NCBI RefSeq assembly: GCF_030247195.1
Contig: NC_080670.1
Location: 157,926,580 to 157,990,579, forward strand
Source of the DNA: Topomyia yanbarensis
Lineage: Eukaryota; Arthropoda; Insecta; Diptera; Culicidae
Direction: 5' to 3'
DNA: 64,000 nucleotides
Below are positions 22,270 through 31,862 of the stretch, piece by piece; the first letter of the stretch is position 1; the number at the start of each line of letters is the position of its first letter. The notes under the pieces are model-generated. The model had not been told where the DNA came from, did not search any database, and worked only from the letters and a program-made list of their open reading frames with translations. The translations under genes and the position numbers were made by a program.

Positions 22270-23199
22270 AAAAATTATTACACCTATGTGGACTAACAAA
22301 ATCGTTCACGAACAAAATTTTGCAGAAAATGCACAATAATATGGAACAGAGATGAGCATTATGTTGCAAAACAAATACACTCTACGGAGTGTATACACAA
22401 AATCAGCGATATTTCCACTCAGTGCTAAATTGTTAACCTGACGGGTTACAAAGTTTACATAGGTGTTGAATAGATTAATATTAGATCTGTTATCTGTGGT
22501 ATTGGGCTGGCTAAGTGGGAACTATTTGGAACTAAGAGGAAAGTAAATAGCGCCAATGATTTCAAAAAGAAATAGCAAAACGTCGCCGCTAACGCGTCGG
22601 TGGATATACTACGGAACCTGATTGCAGATATATTATTAAAATTCTAGAATTTTACATATAAAAAATATCGGAATAAGCTACACGTCAAACAAAACATTTG
22701 TATTTTTTTGGTCCTGACGCATTAACTCCCTGTTATGGCTCCAAGAGGGCTCCGATTTAAATCCAATCCAGAAACTCTAGGTGAATCTCGATGACTAAGT
22801 GGAAAAATGCTTTCCGGACCTCGGAAAATGTCTTGGAAGTTTAGGCAAATTGTATGCCTTTCTTATACAAGAAAGGTAAACCGAAGCTAACGTTCTCCAA
22901 AGATCCGATCGTTGCGGCAGTGTGATCACATTGACAAACACGTTCGAAATAGGACCAAGAAGGGAACGGATCGTGCACCCTTGCGTAACAGCATCAAATC
23001 GAGCTAGGTGCGATTCTCTTTCTACACTTCAAGGCATGCAAAATGGCACCGAATTCACACGTCAATCAGCGGCAACAATCCGTATGATTCTGTTACGAAT
23101 CACGACTGCAGCCAGCCAACATCTCTATATATTCAAATCGCGCTTCTGAAAAGTTCCCTACAGCAAAGTATAGAATGCCCACAACATTGTACAGTATCC
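22270..23199. other. Unassigned spacer
   Basis: AT-rich sequence without recognised coding. A TGCCTTTCTTATACAAGAAAGG palindrome-like motif (about 22855-22876) resembles ends of common mosquito repeats. The frame at 22922-23149 has no recognisable domain. Confidence 0.4.
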
Positions 23200-23860
23200 C
23201 AAAAAAGGGAATGACCCACCCATCGCCACCACTGCACTCGACATCGACCGCCGCGCACAGTTCTTACAGTTGCAGATTCTGCGTCCCAATCAGAATTCCG
23301 CACCGTTCCAGTTCCAGCCTATTGAGATGTTAACGCGCCAAGTGTGAGATGCCTGTCGGTGGACAACATTTGAATGGCATCTCGGCCACTCGGCTGCAGT
23401 CACGATCCATCGACATCGTGGAACCGCCGCACCGTGGCATAGTTTCGCTAGGGCTCTCAGGATGAAGATGCCGCAGTGTTGATTAGGAGCGTTGCGCGTC
23501 GCGACGCGGCGGCATCCGTGCTTTGAAGTGAACTGTCAAAAAAGGCGAAAATGGCGCAAAATTCGGTTAGACTAACTCGCCGCCGGTCCGGGATGCATTG
23601 CACTTCCTGCTCAGGCAGCGCTCATTATTGGATGGTTAGCAGCAGATGCGGAAAATAATGCTCAATAAGGCGATGCTGACTGCGGCAAGTCGGAACCTGC
23701 CGACCGTGAGAGAGATCAGCATTGGCGGCTTATCCCGCGCCACTCTCCTAATTGGCAATAAATTGACGCAATGTAAACAACTATTATTGTACGATTATAA
23801 CGTAAACGCATTCAATCGCTGCGTCGTCGCCAGCACGCTCTGCCTAGGTGAGTAGAAGGT
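23200..23860. other. GC-rich island, possible host or unknown sequence
   Basis: This stretch is clearly GC-richer than its surroundings and free of recognised transposon motifs. It includes a perfect 12-bp palindrome GCGTCGCGACGC (23496-23507) and a 69-codon plus frame (23646-23855) whose end overlaps a donor-like CTAGGTGAGTA. I cannot assign a product. It might be a conserved non-coding or exonic remnant of host DNA. Confidence 0.35.
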
Positions 23861-24799
23861 GGGGCGGTAGATAGAGGGGATGGGAGCATAAAGGCCAAGG
23901 GAGAGGATTTAGCATAAATGAATAAAAACATAAATGAGCACGGCGTGCTCATACACAATGCCGGCGAGGTGGTTGCCTGAGGGGCTGGCGAAGCAATCAG
24001 TGCTTCCAGACCTGTTAGGTGAAAACATTCTTGTTCGTTCGGGGAAAACAGCTGATTTTCAGATATCGGTTTTTTAGTCTGGTAATGCGTCACATAAATA
24101 ACAACAAAGCTTTAGTTGTTTTGTGCTAAGATGCAACATTTGTGTGCGGCTTGAATGTAGAATATTCAATTGATCTTTCTACTCCCGTTAAAAAAGAAAC
24201 GGTGCCGAATTATTTCGTGAGGAAAACAAAAAAAAAATGCACTGCAAAAACCGGTTGAGGTTAGGTATTTCGTGAGGCAAACAAACCAAACTTCTTTGGT
24301 TTAACTTTGCATCTGTGGTTGTAAATTAGCTGTCAGAAATCTTAATAAGCGGGGCTGCTTTTTTCGCCACGTATTTGGTTTGTTGTGATAAACAAAAAGG
24401 TACACATTCACAACACACAACAAAACTATTTATCCAGTTGTGCTAATGTTCCTGCATACATTGATGCAATTTATAAGCATTCTAAGGTAAATTATTCAAA
24501 TTACCACTGATTTAATCTTGCGTGATAATGCAAAGTTTTGATTTTGACAATGAACAAGAATAATATGAAGAATTGACGGTATCCATTTTTAGCTGTCAGC
24601 TTGTGATACTGTTCACGAGCAGCGATGCCAGATGCCGATTAATTCCGTAGAATTCCTCTGTATGAAAAAAAAAAAACTAAAATAACCCAAATAAAGTTTT
24701 TTATCCTATATAAGGTTTTTGTGTCAAAACCCTGTTCCGAGAAGAAGGTGTGCTTATAATGGAATTCATATTTAGTACTATTTAAGCACAACAGCATAA
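23861..24799. other. Unassigned spacer
   Basis: No recognised family. A-rich and T-rich runs and one repeated TTTCGTGAGG motif (about 24210 and 24269) are visible. Confidence 0.4.
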
Positions 24800-24942
24800 G
24801 AGAGGCGGACATAGCGTAGTTGGTATATTGCCTTGTACGCAGCTCACCTGGGCTCGATTCCCAATCCCGCATATGAAGTTGGAGATTTTTCTAACTTGAA
24901 AAAAGGTTGAAATCGCTATAATCAAAATTAAATAAATAAACT
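24800..24942 (+). mobile_element. tRNA-related SINE
   Basis: An internal polymerase III promoter is visible: box A TAGCGTAGTTGG at 24812-24823 fits TRGYNNARNNGG, and box B GGCTCGATTCC at 24851-24861 fits GGTTCGANNCC with one change. The body continues CCCGCATATG...TTTTTCTAACTTG and ends in CTATAATCAAAATTAAATAA. The minus-strand SINE at 9259-9429 shares head and tail. It is not a tRNA gene, because no cloverleaf acceptor stem can be formed around it and the tail is retroposon-like. Confidence 0.85.
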
Positions 24943-24999
24943 GGCGGAAAAAGCATTTTCTGGACATAGTAGCAATGTGGCCGTCTATTTTTCCTAAAG

Positions 25000-25720
25000 C
25001 GATTTTAAATTAGTATTTTTGTGAGCATTTTTATATTCTTGGTACAGCTCTTGGTTCATACATCTGCGCCATTCTCAACTCTCCACTATGCCGCGAAGAA
25101 TAGTGAATAGTGGTGCTCTCAAATACATTGAGCACTAGATAGTAGGTCTTCCATATTCGCAGTCTCAGCGTGCATAGACTCCAATAATGTCGCCCACAAA
25201 CCCCAGAAGCATACGAGATATCGTGATGATAGTTTCGTTATTTTGAACACCTTCGACAACAAATTTGAAAGCGCATCGTCTGGTTTCAATCGATATGTCG
25301 TAAGACGTCTCTCTGTTTATTCTGTGACTAAATTTTTATAGCTGGATGAGTCGTATGACATAATCGGTTTTCTTGGAAAGCAATAATGAAGCGTTATCTG
25401 CTCAGTACGCTTAGTTTCACTGAATCGTACGCTGCCTTGAACTCCACAAACGGATGGCGACTCCACTAGTCGAATTTCCGAAATTTATCCAAGATCTATC
25501 GTAAAGTAGAATCTGGGCTAAACAGAAAAGGTGCTCATAGACGATATTGAGGATCGCTATGCCTAGATAGTTATTTTACTCGAGTTTATGGCACTTGTAG
25601 ATAGGGCATGAGCCCATCCAACCAATCAGAAGGCATTTCTTCTTCCACCCAGATCAACCCGACCATACAGTAGGTTATTTCGTACAGCCGGTCACTCCCA
25701 ACCGAAAGGGCTTCTTGCCA
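25000..25720 (-). pseudogene. RTE-clade LINE reverse transcriptase fragment
   Basis: On the minus strand the broken frames run in the order of RTE-type RTs: WVEEEMPSDWLDGLM, a STLR-x-ILDKFRKF segment, FVEFKAAYDSVK (the F-x-D-x-xxAYDS palm box), an FQENRLC helix and a TIIT-R-SYASG segment where the LLGFADD box should be. The active-site box itself is not readable. Stops and shifts are frequent. RTE elements such as JAM are common in mosquitoes. Only about 0.7 kb is present, so this is a fragment. Confidence 0.7.
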
Positions 25721-25866
25721 ACGGCCTTACTGTTTTCAACTTAAGCGTTTGACGTGGATGGCTCCACAGCGTGTCATTTATTCACAACCCACTAAAAACA
25801 ATAGTGTTATTTTTTAAATAATTTATTTATATAACAAGGCTTAATGGGTTAGCTCAACGGAGCCGT

Positions 25867-26433
25867 GTGTTAGCATTAAATCCTGCGCGCACTTTTACAA
25901 TTGTGTGCGGAGATTTTTGCCGTGGCAGTGAGCCATTTTGTCGTTGTGTGACAACGCCTAACGGCCATTCAGTCTGCTTCCTAGGCCGTTGCTATTGTAC
26001 AAACTATCGTTACTATTGTTGTCTTGAAGATCACAATCGATTGGTTTAGAAAGCTTCTTCGAGTTGCTGACTACGGTCGTGAAGCCTTCCTCTCTGTTGT
26101 TTACGTCTTGTTTGGCGAGGCTACTTGTTGCTATAGAAGCACTGGTTGTAGTCGTTGATTATTCCATAATAGATTGTGGTTTGGCGGTCAAGTCTGGGTG
26201 ATTTTGTTTGTTGTAGCTGACATATCTCTCATGTGGGCTTCCACGCAGGGTTTTCCATGGTGTAATAGTTGATCACAAAACTGACACCTGGCAGTTTGTT
26301 GGTCATATGTGCACAGTGTGGTCTGTGCATAGGAAGTGCCATGTTCGAGGGTAAGAATAGAGCTTTTTAGTTGTATTCTGAATATCCAAACACTGTTGGG
26401 AATACCGGGAAGAAATTACTACAAGCGTCTTCT
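25867..26433. other. Unassigned region
   Basis: Short frames on both strands, none recognised. It may be the decayed continuation of the ORF1-like relic on its right. Confidence 0.3.
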
Positions 26434-27250
26434 TCAATGGAAGCCGTATTGCGACATGAATCTGTGGATTGCGTCATCGAGGGTACCACGAGATAAATCA
26501 TACGCTATTGATAAGCGCGCATCGAGTAGCATTAAGCTGTTCATGGCTGAGGGTATTCGCAGGGTACCCAACCGGAATGATGGCCATCGAGTACGACTTG
26601 ACCATTTCGTTGAAGGTTGGGCGCTGCTCAATTTTTAGTGTCTGTTTGGGATCCTGATCGTTTTCGGTTGCGGTTCCTTCCTGCACCCATCATTGTCCAG
26701 TTGTCCAGCGACTCCGTGTCCGTCGAACGCTGTCCCTTGGAATTTTTGCCAACTCTAGCCCTTCAGCGGGTTTGGGGCCGTTTCTCAGCAGCCACCCATA
26801 GCGTTTCTTCGCCGCTCCGCATAAGTGACGAGTTCTTCCTGTTTTTCTTGTTTTATTATCGGAGCCCTTCGACCCACCGGTTGCTCCGCCGGACTGGTCT
26901 GTGTCCTTTCTGGTCACTATCCGATCCTCGTTTCTATCTGGAGAGTTGAGAATGGATGAAGTGCAGGATACATCATCCTCCAATGAGCGCTGAATAGTTT
27001 ACTTTCGGGGCAAAAATACTGTGGTGGGCGCCCTGGTGCCACACAGGCTCCGTGCGCGACTTGGTATTTGTTCACACTTCGGATTCCAGTGCAGTGTTGG
27101 AGTTCGAAGTGTTGATGCCCCCCTCGCCATTCATCTCTCGGTGCGGGTCGCGTCACACCTTTAATTGGGACATACATTTTACGTCTCGGATTTTGAGGTC
27201 CGCCTGTTGGCAGCAGAAGAATGATAGCACCAGGCCAACATCGATAGACT
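26434..27250 (-). pseudogene. Retroelement ORF1-like fragment (DUF4780-like)
   Basis: Minus-strand frames (26690-26983, then 26498-26686 and 26434-26631) contain KKRYGWLLRNGPKPAEGLELAK, a low-complexity charged stretch, and RPTFNEMVKSYSMAIIPVGYP with EQLNATRCALINSV. This succession, a K/R-rich helix followed by a YPxxxLTxxQ segment, resembles the DUF4780 family of ORF1 or Gag-like proteins carried by insect retroelements. The next expected piece (a W-rich strand region) appears as shifted short frames. Function would be RNA binding in the element particle. Assignment is from pattern only. Confidence 0.4.
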
Positions 27251-27503
27251 CACGTGAAGGCATGAGATAGGAAACTTGTGAGTACGATGTTATCTCACGA
27301 ATCGATGTCACAGCTGTTGTCAGTCGCCTCTTACGACATGGGGAACAGAAACCCAGTGGGTCAATTCTTTGCTGAAATACTGCGAGAGATTTCAGCCACC
27401 ACCGGATACCACACGGCTGGAACCCACATCAAATTGCATCACGGAAAAAAAACTGTAGAAAATAACCCATTGGGTATTTTTTCTTGAAAATTTGATAGAA
27501 GTA

Positions 27504-27695
27504 CTTTAATAAAAGCACTATTTTTGAGCGACTTAGTGAAATGTTATATTAAACACTTTTACCGTTGTCAGAATGTGATACAATACACTGATGAAGACTG
27601 CAAGTCGTAGCCGAAGTACGTATCTGTAACAGTAAAATGCATTTTTGCATTTTGTTCATCATAGTGGAATTAAAACGGAAGACAACGGTAAAAGT
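27504..27695. mobile_element. 192-bp insertion in mariner copy 1, 10-bp duplication
   Basis: GATAGAAGTA occurs at 27494-27503 and 27696-27705, exactly flanking 192 bp that are absent from the same place in mariner copy 2, which therefore serves as the empty site. Inside, ACTTTTACCGTTGTC (27555-27569) and its reverse complement (27681-27695) form a 15-bp inverted repeat, so the right 140 bp could fold back. No coding. Confidence 0.85.
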
Positions 27696-27761
27696 GATAG
27701 AAGTAGTTTTGAGTGTATTGTTTACACTGTATTTTTATCGCTGTCAGTTTTTCGAAAATTG

Positions 27762-28737
27762 GCTTCACCTGAAAAGCAATGTCGCGAATTGATTTCGCAC
27801 AAGCACCTGGAAAATCCTCAACTTTCTCTCATCGGGACATCGGAAAATAACTCGGAATTGTGTAGTCATCGGTGAGTCTTGTCATTAAACGTTACTACCA
27901 AACTCAGACCATCGGACGGAAGGAGAAATGCGACCAGAATGGATGTTCGATTAGTGATCAAGATTGCAAGCCTGCAATGAAAGTGTTTAAGCGGAATCTC
28001 AATGCTTCGGTCAGGTATGTAGCCAAAAAATTGAATGGATCCAGGTGCTTTCGTTCAGAGAGCAGAAGGCTTCAAATGCTGACGAACGGCAAAATACGGT
28101 AGGAATGTCACGGGTCCGGAAACTTTACACCCAGATGCCGACGAAGCCGCATTACCTCATCATGAATGATGAGACTTACGTCAAGACGAACTCCCGACAG
28201 CTTCTGGGGTTACTGTTTTTCACCGCCCAGCACAAGTTTAATGTTCCGGAGGAAGTCAGGAAGCAGAAACTTTAAATGTTTGCCAATAAATACATGATTT
28301 GGAAAGCGATCTTCTCATCTGGCAAACGGAGTGCGCCGTTCGTACCTACCGGGACTGTAAACGGGAAGATCTGCCTCAAGGAGTGTCTACAGAAGTTTTT
28401 GCTTTCTCTGTTGAAGCAACACGAGGGCCCTACGATCTTTTGGCCGGATCTAGCTTCGTGTCACTATTGAAATGTTGTCCTGGAGTGGTACGGGGTAACT
28501 TCGTACCCAAGGACATGCTCAACCCCCCCCCCCACATCAGAACTAAGGCCCATCGAAAAATACTGGGAAATTATGAAGTATGCACTACAGAAGCATCCTA
28601 AGGTCAAATCTTAGGAAGATATGGACAAAATGTGGATTTTCGTACAGAAGAAGCTGCAGCCAGATATTGTACAGAACCTAATGAGTGGAGTTAAGCGTAA
28701 GGTTTGAGCGTACGGTTAAGGTATTGAAGTTGAATGA
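27762..28737 (+). pseudogene. Mariner transposase (broken)
   Basis: An N-terminal helix-turn-helix region is followed by recognisable catalytic segments: NDETYVKTNSRQLLGLLFF (first Asp), SGKRSAPFVPTGTVNGKICL, FWPDLASCHY (second Asp, codon 28447-28449) and ELRPIEKYW (Glu, codon 28555-28557). Stops and frameshifts break the chain, for example a stop after SCHY, and a TGA at 28705-28707 stands where copy 2 has CGA before the natural end. The Asp-to-Glu spacing is disturbed by a 10-nt deletion relative to copy 2 and a run of Cs. Allowing for the deletion it is near 37 residues, fitting the mosquito ITmD37E group. The enzyme would cut and paste the element; this copy cannot. Confidence 0.8.
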
Positions 28738-28859
28738 AATAAGTATACCAAAAGGTTACTAATGGGTTATATTTTATTGTCTGAAAGTTTGAAAAGGATC
28801 GGTCTACTAGATAATATTCTACCGCGTTTTTCCGTGACGTTATTTGATGTGGGGCACCC

Positions 28860-29512
28860 TTCATCAAAGACAATGGTCACTATACGCAGTGTGCTTTTCG
28901 TTTCTTCTCGAGTCAGCGCGAGCCAAACGGCAAAACAATTACTTTTATCTTGTGTATTATTATCTGAAGAACCAAGAAAATTGTCTTTCGGACATCGCCT
29001 CCATCTAGTTTTACCATATCGAAAAGATTTGTTTTGCATAACAATAGCAAAGTGGTAGTGTGTGTTAATGCTAAATATAAAAGTCTCCGCTAAGCTAACG
29101 CGCCACTTCGTGCTAAATAAACATTACATAAAAGTCCTAGGGCAGAAAACTTGAACTTTAATTTTGTACAAATGATTGATGTATTTTTGTTGGATTTATT
29201 AATTAAAAGTGCATACAATTGGTCTAAATTCTCCATTTTAAGACTTATGTTTACTTAAGATATTCCAATAGAAAGTATATCCGTGGCAACATACTTCAAA
29301 AGTACGCTGGAGATAAATCCGTAGATGTTCGGAGACAACATTGAATTTTGGTGGTAGATTTTATCTACGGATTCGTAGATCCGTTGAAAACCTTCAAATC
29401 CGTATATCTACGGAGATTTCTGTATACCTGACATTGCTGTATCATGAAACTTTTTGATTGTCGGAATAGTGTTCATAGAAAAAAATTATCGGTTTTAAAT
29501 CACATAAACTCA
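28860..29512. other. Unassigned region with a TCCGTAGAT motif cluster
   Basis: Most of it is featureless. Between about 29308 and 29412, ATCCGTAGAT-type motifs occur several times in both orientations (for example 29318-29327, 29366-29385 and 29398-29416), forming interlocking inverted repeats within about 100 bp. This may be a small palindromic MITE. Confidence 0.5.
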
Positions 29513-29929
29513 ATGGCTTACAGGGCCGGCGGAACACTTTTTTCCCGAGTGGGTAGTAAGATTCGGAGTGATTTCTCCCCGTGCTGACGATAGTTCGGCT
29601 ATGGAATGTGTAAGTGAAAATTAAAATTCTCTGATAATATCTGGTGGCTATTTGGAAACACCCTTTTTTAACAGGGCAGTCTGTCTGACGGCTCAGCGAA
29701 AATGTGTGTGTTGAATACAAATACTACAAACAGCTATGTACCAATTACTCCATTCTTTTAAATTTAGTTGCATTCATTTTCCGTTCCCTGCTATAAAACC
29801 TTCTTTTCGCGGGTACTGAAGCCCACATGATAGTGTTGACTAATGGGAAGGTAGTGGAGGTCGTTTTGAACATTTCTCCGATGGCAAAAATAATGCCGAT
29901 AAGTCTCATTTTCAATGCTAATTATATCT

Positions 29930-30420
29930 AATACAACCGGCCCCTGGATGGTTTACTTCCGGACCAAAGACCAGCCATTTAACATCGTAGATATATCGCG
30001 TGATCTAACTAACCAACACTCGACCGTGTTCGAAAAAGTATTTTGTCTATGTACCCGCCCGGGAAGTAGAGATTGATGGTGTAGTCTCCGAGAAGGGCCT
30101 TAATTGCGAAATACGGAGTGCTCCTTCTAGATCCCTGTGCTTCAGTCAGTGAAAATTCTGGTATGCAAGCAATTGCGTTCAGAAAAAATCGAGGAGTAAA
30201 AGAAAATTTATTTTCCATCAGCTTCATTTCAGGCCTTTCGCCGGATTTGTTCTTCTAAAATTTGTTCTTTTGAACGGGGCTAGTCTATTCGCCTTTTTGT
30301 ACTGCGGGGCATGGACTGCCGTCGTTGCAAACAACGAGCCCATTGTAGAAATAAAGTACGGTGTGGAAAATGTCGTTTGTTAAATCCGAATCATAGACAA
30401 AGATTTATTGATATTGTTTC
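29930..30420 (+). pseudogene. I-clade LINE ORF1 (nucleic-acid-binding protein), fragment
   Basis: Shifted plus frames give TKDQPFNIVDISRDLTNQHS, then a VEIDGVVSEKGLNCE segment, and a cysteine-rich knuckle CRRCKQRAHCRNKVRCGKC at about 30313-30372. This matches ORF1 of mosquito I-clade LINEs, where an RRM-like fold precedes zinc knuckles and the protein coats element RNA. In the first knuckle a cysteine directly follows the histidine, so spacing is altered. The same family is found at 46000-46770, where the matching knuckle sequence is also decayed. Confidence 0.7.
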
Positions 30421-30429
30421 CATATACGA

Positions 30430-31035
30430 CGCACCTTAGCTGGTTCTAGAAGACTTCAACTCCCACGCTATGCCATGGGGTTGTTTTTATTCCGATCTAT
30501 TTTACTGCTTGATATTCGCGACAATTCCAATATGACCATGTTGAATACAGTGGAAATGAAACGAATGCCTACCATCGCGGCCAAGCACGTTAGATTTTTT
30601 CATTAGTGTACTCATTGGTCGAAAGAGCAACGCGTCCACTATATCCGAAACAATCGAATCAAAATAAAAAATTCCTGTGGTGTAAATGTCCAAAGTTTTG
30701 ACTGGCTGGTTTCTTTACACTGCGATTAAAGGTCAGACGAAACGAATATTCGACGCTAAAAACCGTGGACGATTTCCCACTCCGTTATTGTCAGAGAGTG
30801 CTCAGAATTGTATGCGAAAAGGTCCTATGAGGACTTTTTGAACGTCGGATCGCCCGAATTTTTTCGAATACTCGCGACGTTAGAAACGCAAATAAAAAAC
30901 TTGATGAAAACCGAAAAAACGTGGTTATTGGCACCGGTTCGTCATCGGATTAACGAAAGAAACAATATTTCGTTTGGTAGCTGGGCCCTACGCTGTGTAC
31001 TCGATTCGGCCTTTGACCGGAATACATGGAACTAA
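30430..31035 (+). pseudogene. I-clade LINE ORF2, endonuclease and linker (fragments)
   Basis: The endonuclease core is visible as LVLEDFNSHAMPWGC at about 30437-30482, corresponding to the LxGDFNSHxxxWG box, with the glycine changed to glutamate. Then come a VEMKRMPTIAAKH segment and an open frame (30808-31035) with FDAKNRGRFPTP before it and a LMKTEKTWLLAPVRHRINE linker, which also appears in the related LINE at 50400. The RT domain that should follow is missing, since the RNase H relic begins about 200 bp later. Confidence 0.65.
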
Positions 31036-31179
31036 GAATCCTTTATCGGCGACAACAGCATTCCACGTAGATTCACATTCAAATGATAGACGTTTCGCGA
31101 CTAAAATATAATAATGTAAATAAACGTAATATTTGTTCTTCAAATACACAAATTTATCTGACAGCAAAGATACTCGCGC

Positions 31180-31620
31180 TAAGCATTCTCCCTACAAAAG
31201 TTATGGTTTTATACGACCATGTCCACATCGTTACAGTTCCAAGTAGGCGCTTCGATCGATGGAGCATGGAAAGCACTCCTTATTTTCGTGGATGTTCCTA
31301 GATTCTTTATGTTGAAATCGTTCCTGATTGCCTGATACAAATATTAGTTTGAGTTTTTTCGCATTGTTCTATTCCGGGTAATGAGAACAGTGGCACTTAG
31401 ATTAGAGTGGTAATGAGAAAGCGGACACTTAGGCATTGGAAGGAAATATTTGTGAAAGGTCGCACAGCTTTAACGAACTTTTTAGTATTTCTTGTCAGAG
31501 GACGCAAATTTCGTGGAATAAAAAGGAAGGATGAAAAAATATTTCTAACTTCATCCCATAGTCTGAATAAAATTGCAATAAATTATTTGTCTATCGATCC
31601 TTGTATTAAGATGTAGATGT
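31180..31620 (+). pseudogene. I-clade LINE RNase H relic
   Basis: A CSIPGNENSGT segment at about 31360-31395 corresponds to the HCGIPGNExAD box of LINE RNase H, and an open frame (31407-31616) follows with MRKRTLRHWKE. The catalytic histidine and aspartate positions are not preserved. It lies downstream of the endonuclease and linker relic on the same strand, with the RT deleted. Confidence 0.45.
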
Positions 31621-31862
31621 GTCAAAATGTATTCCCATGAGTATAAATATAAAAAAAATCATTCCAAATTTCAAACAAATCCCAATTATTATCCCACATT
31701 CTCAAAAAAGGAGGATTTCCAACGCAAGAACTTTGTGCGCAAGACACATACGTGGTTAATCTTAGGTTTTGGTTTGTTCCAAACTTTCGAGTGGGTAATT
31801 CCCCCACGGTAATTTTCGAGTGGGTAGTACTACCCACGCATTCTGCCGGCCCTGATGGCTTA

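Larger units (their letters stand above)
27423..28853 (+). mobile_element. Mariner (ITmD37E-like) element, copy 1
   Basis: The left end CCCACATCAAAT...TCACGG (27423-27444) is mirrored at the right end (28832-28853) with a few mismatches, giving TIRs of at least 22 bp. A broken mariner transposase lies between them on the plus strand. A second, decayed copy at 44813-45965 shares the 5' end, coding region and 3' flank of the gene. A TA duplication is not evident directly outside the inferred ends, so the true termini may lie slightly further out. A 192-bp sequence has inserted near the 5' end. Confidence 0.85.
29521..31854. mobile_element. hAT-like TIR element with perfect 8-bp duplication
   Basis: The left end CAGGGCCGGCGGAA (29521) and right end TTCTGCCGGCCCTG (to 31854) are inverted copies with one mismatch in 14 bp. 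The 8-mer ATGGCTTA flanks both sides (29513-29520 and 31855-31862). Subterminal GTGGGTA motifs occur near both ends, several times at the right. The middle is occupied by an I-clade LINE relic rather than a transposase, so the element is a non-autonomous shell with a nested LINE. An 8-bp duplication and subterminal repeats fit the hAT superfamily, which is inference. Confidence 0.85.

Noticed and set aside
23496..23507. GCGTCGCGACGC palindrome as an operator
   Set aside because: A 12-bp palindrome in a GC-rich island is not unusual by itself, and nothing around it supports a regulatory role.
24800..24942. tRNA gene, from clear box A and box B
   Set aside because: No acceptor stem or full cloverleaf can be formed, and a retroposon tail follows; the minus-strand relative at 9259 has a target duplication. 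It is a SINE.
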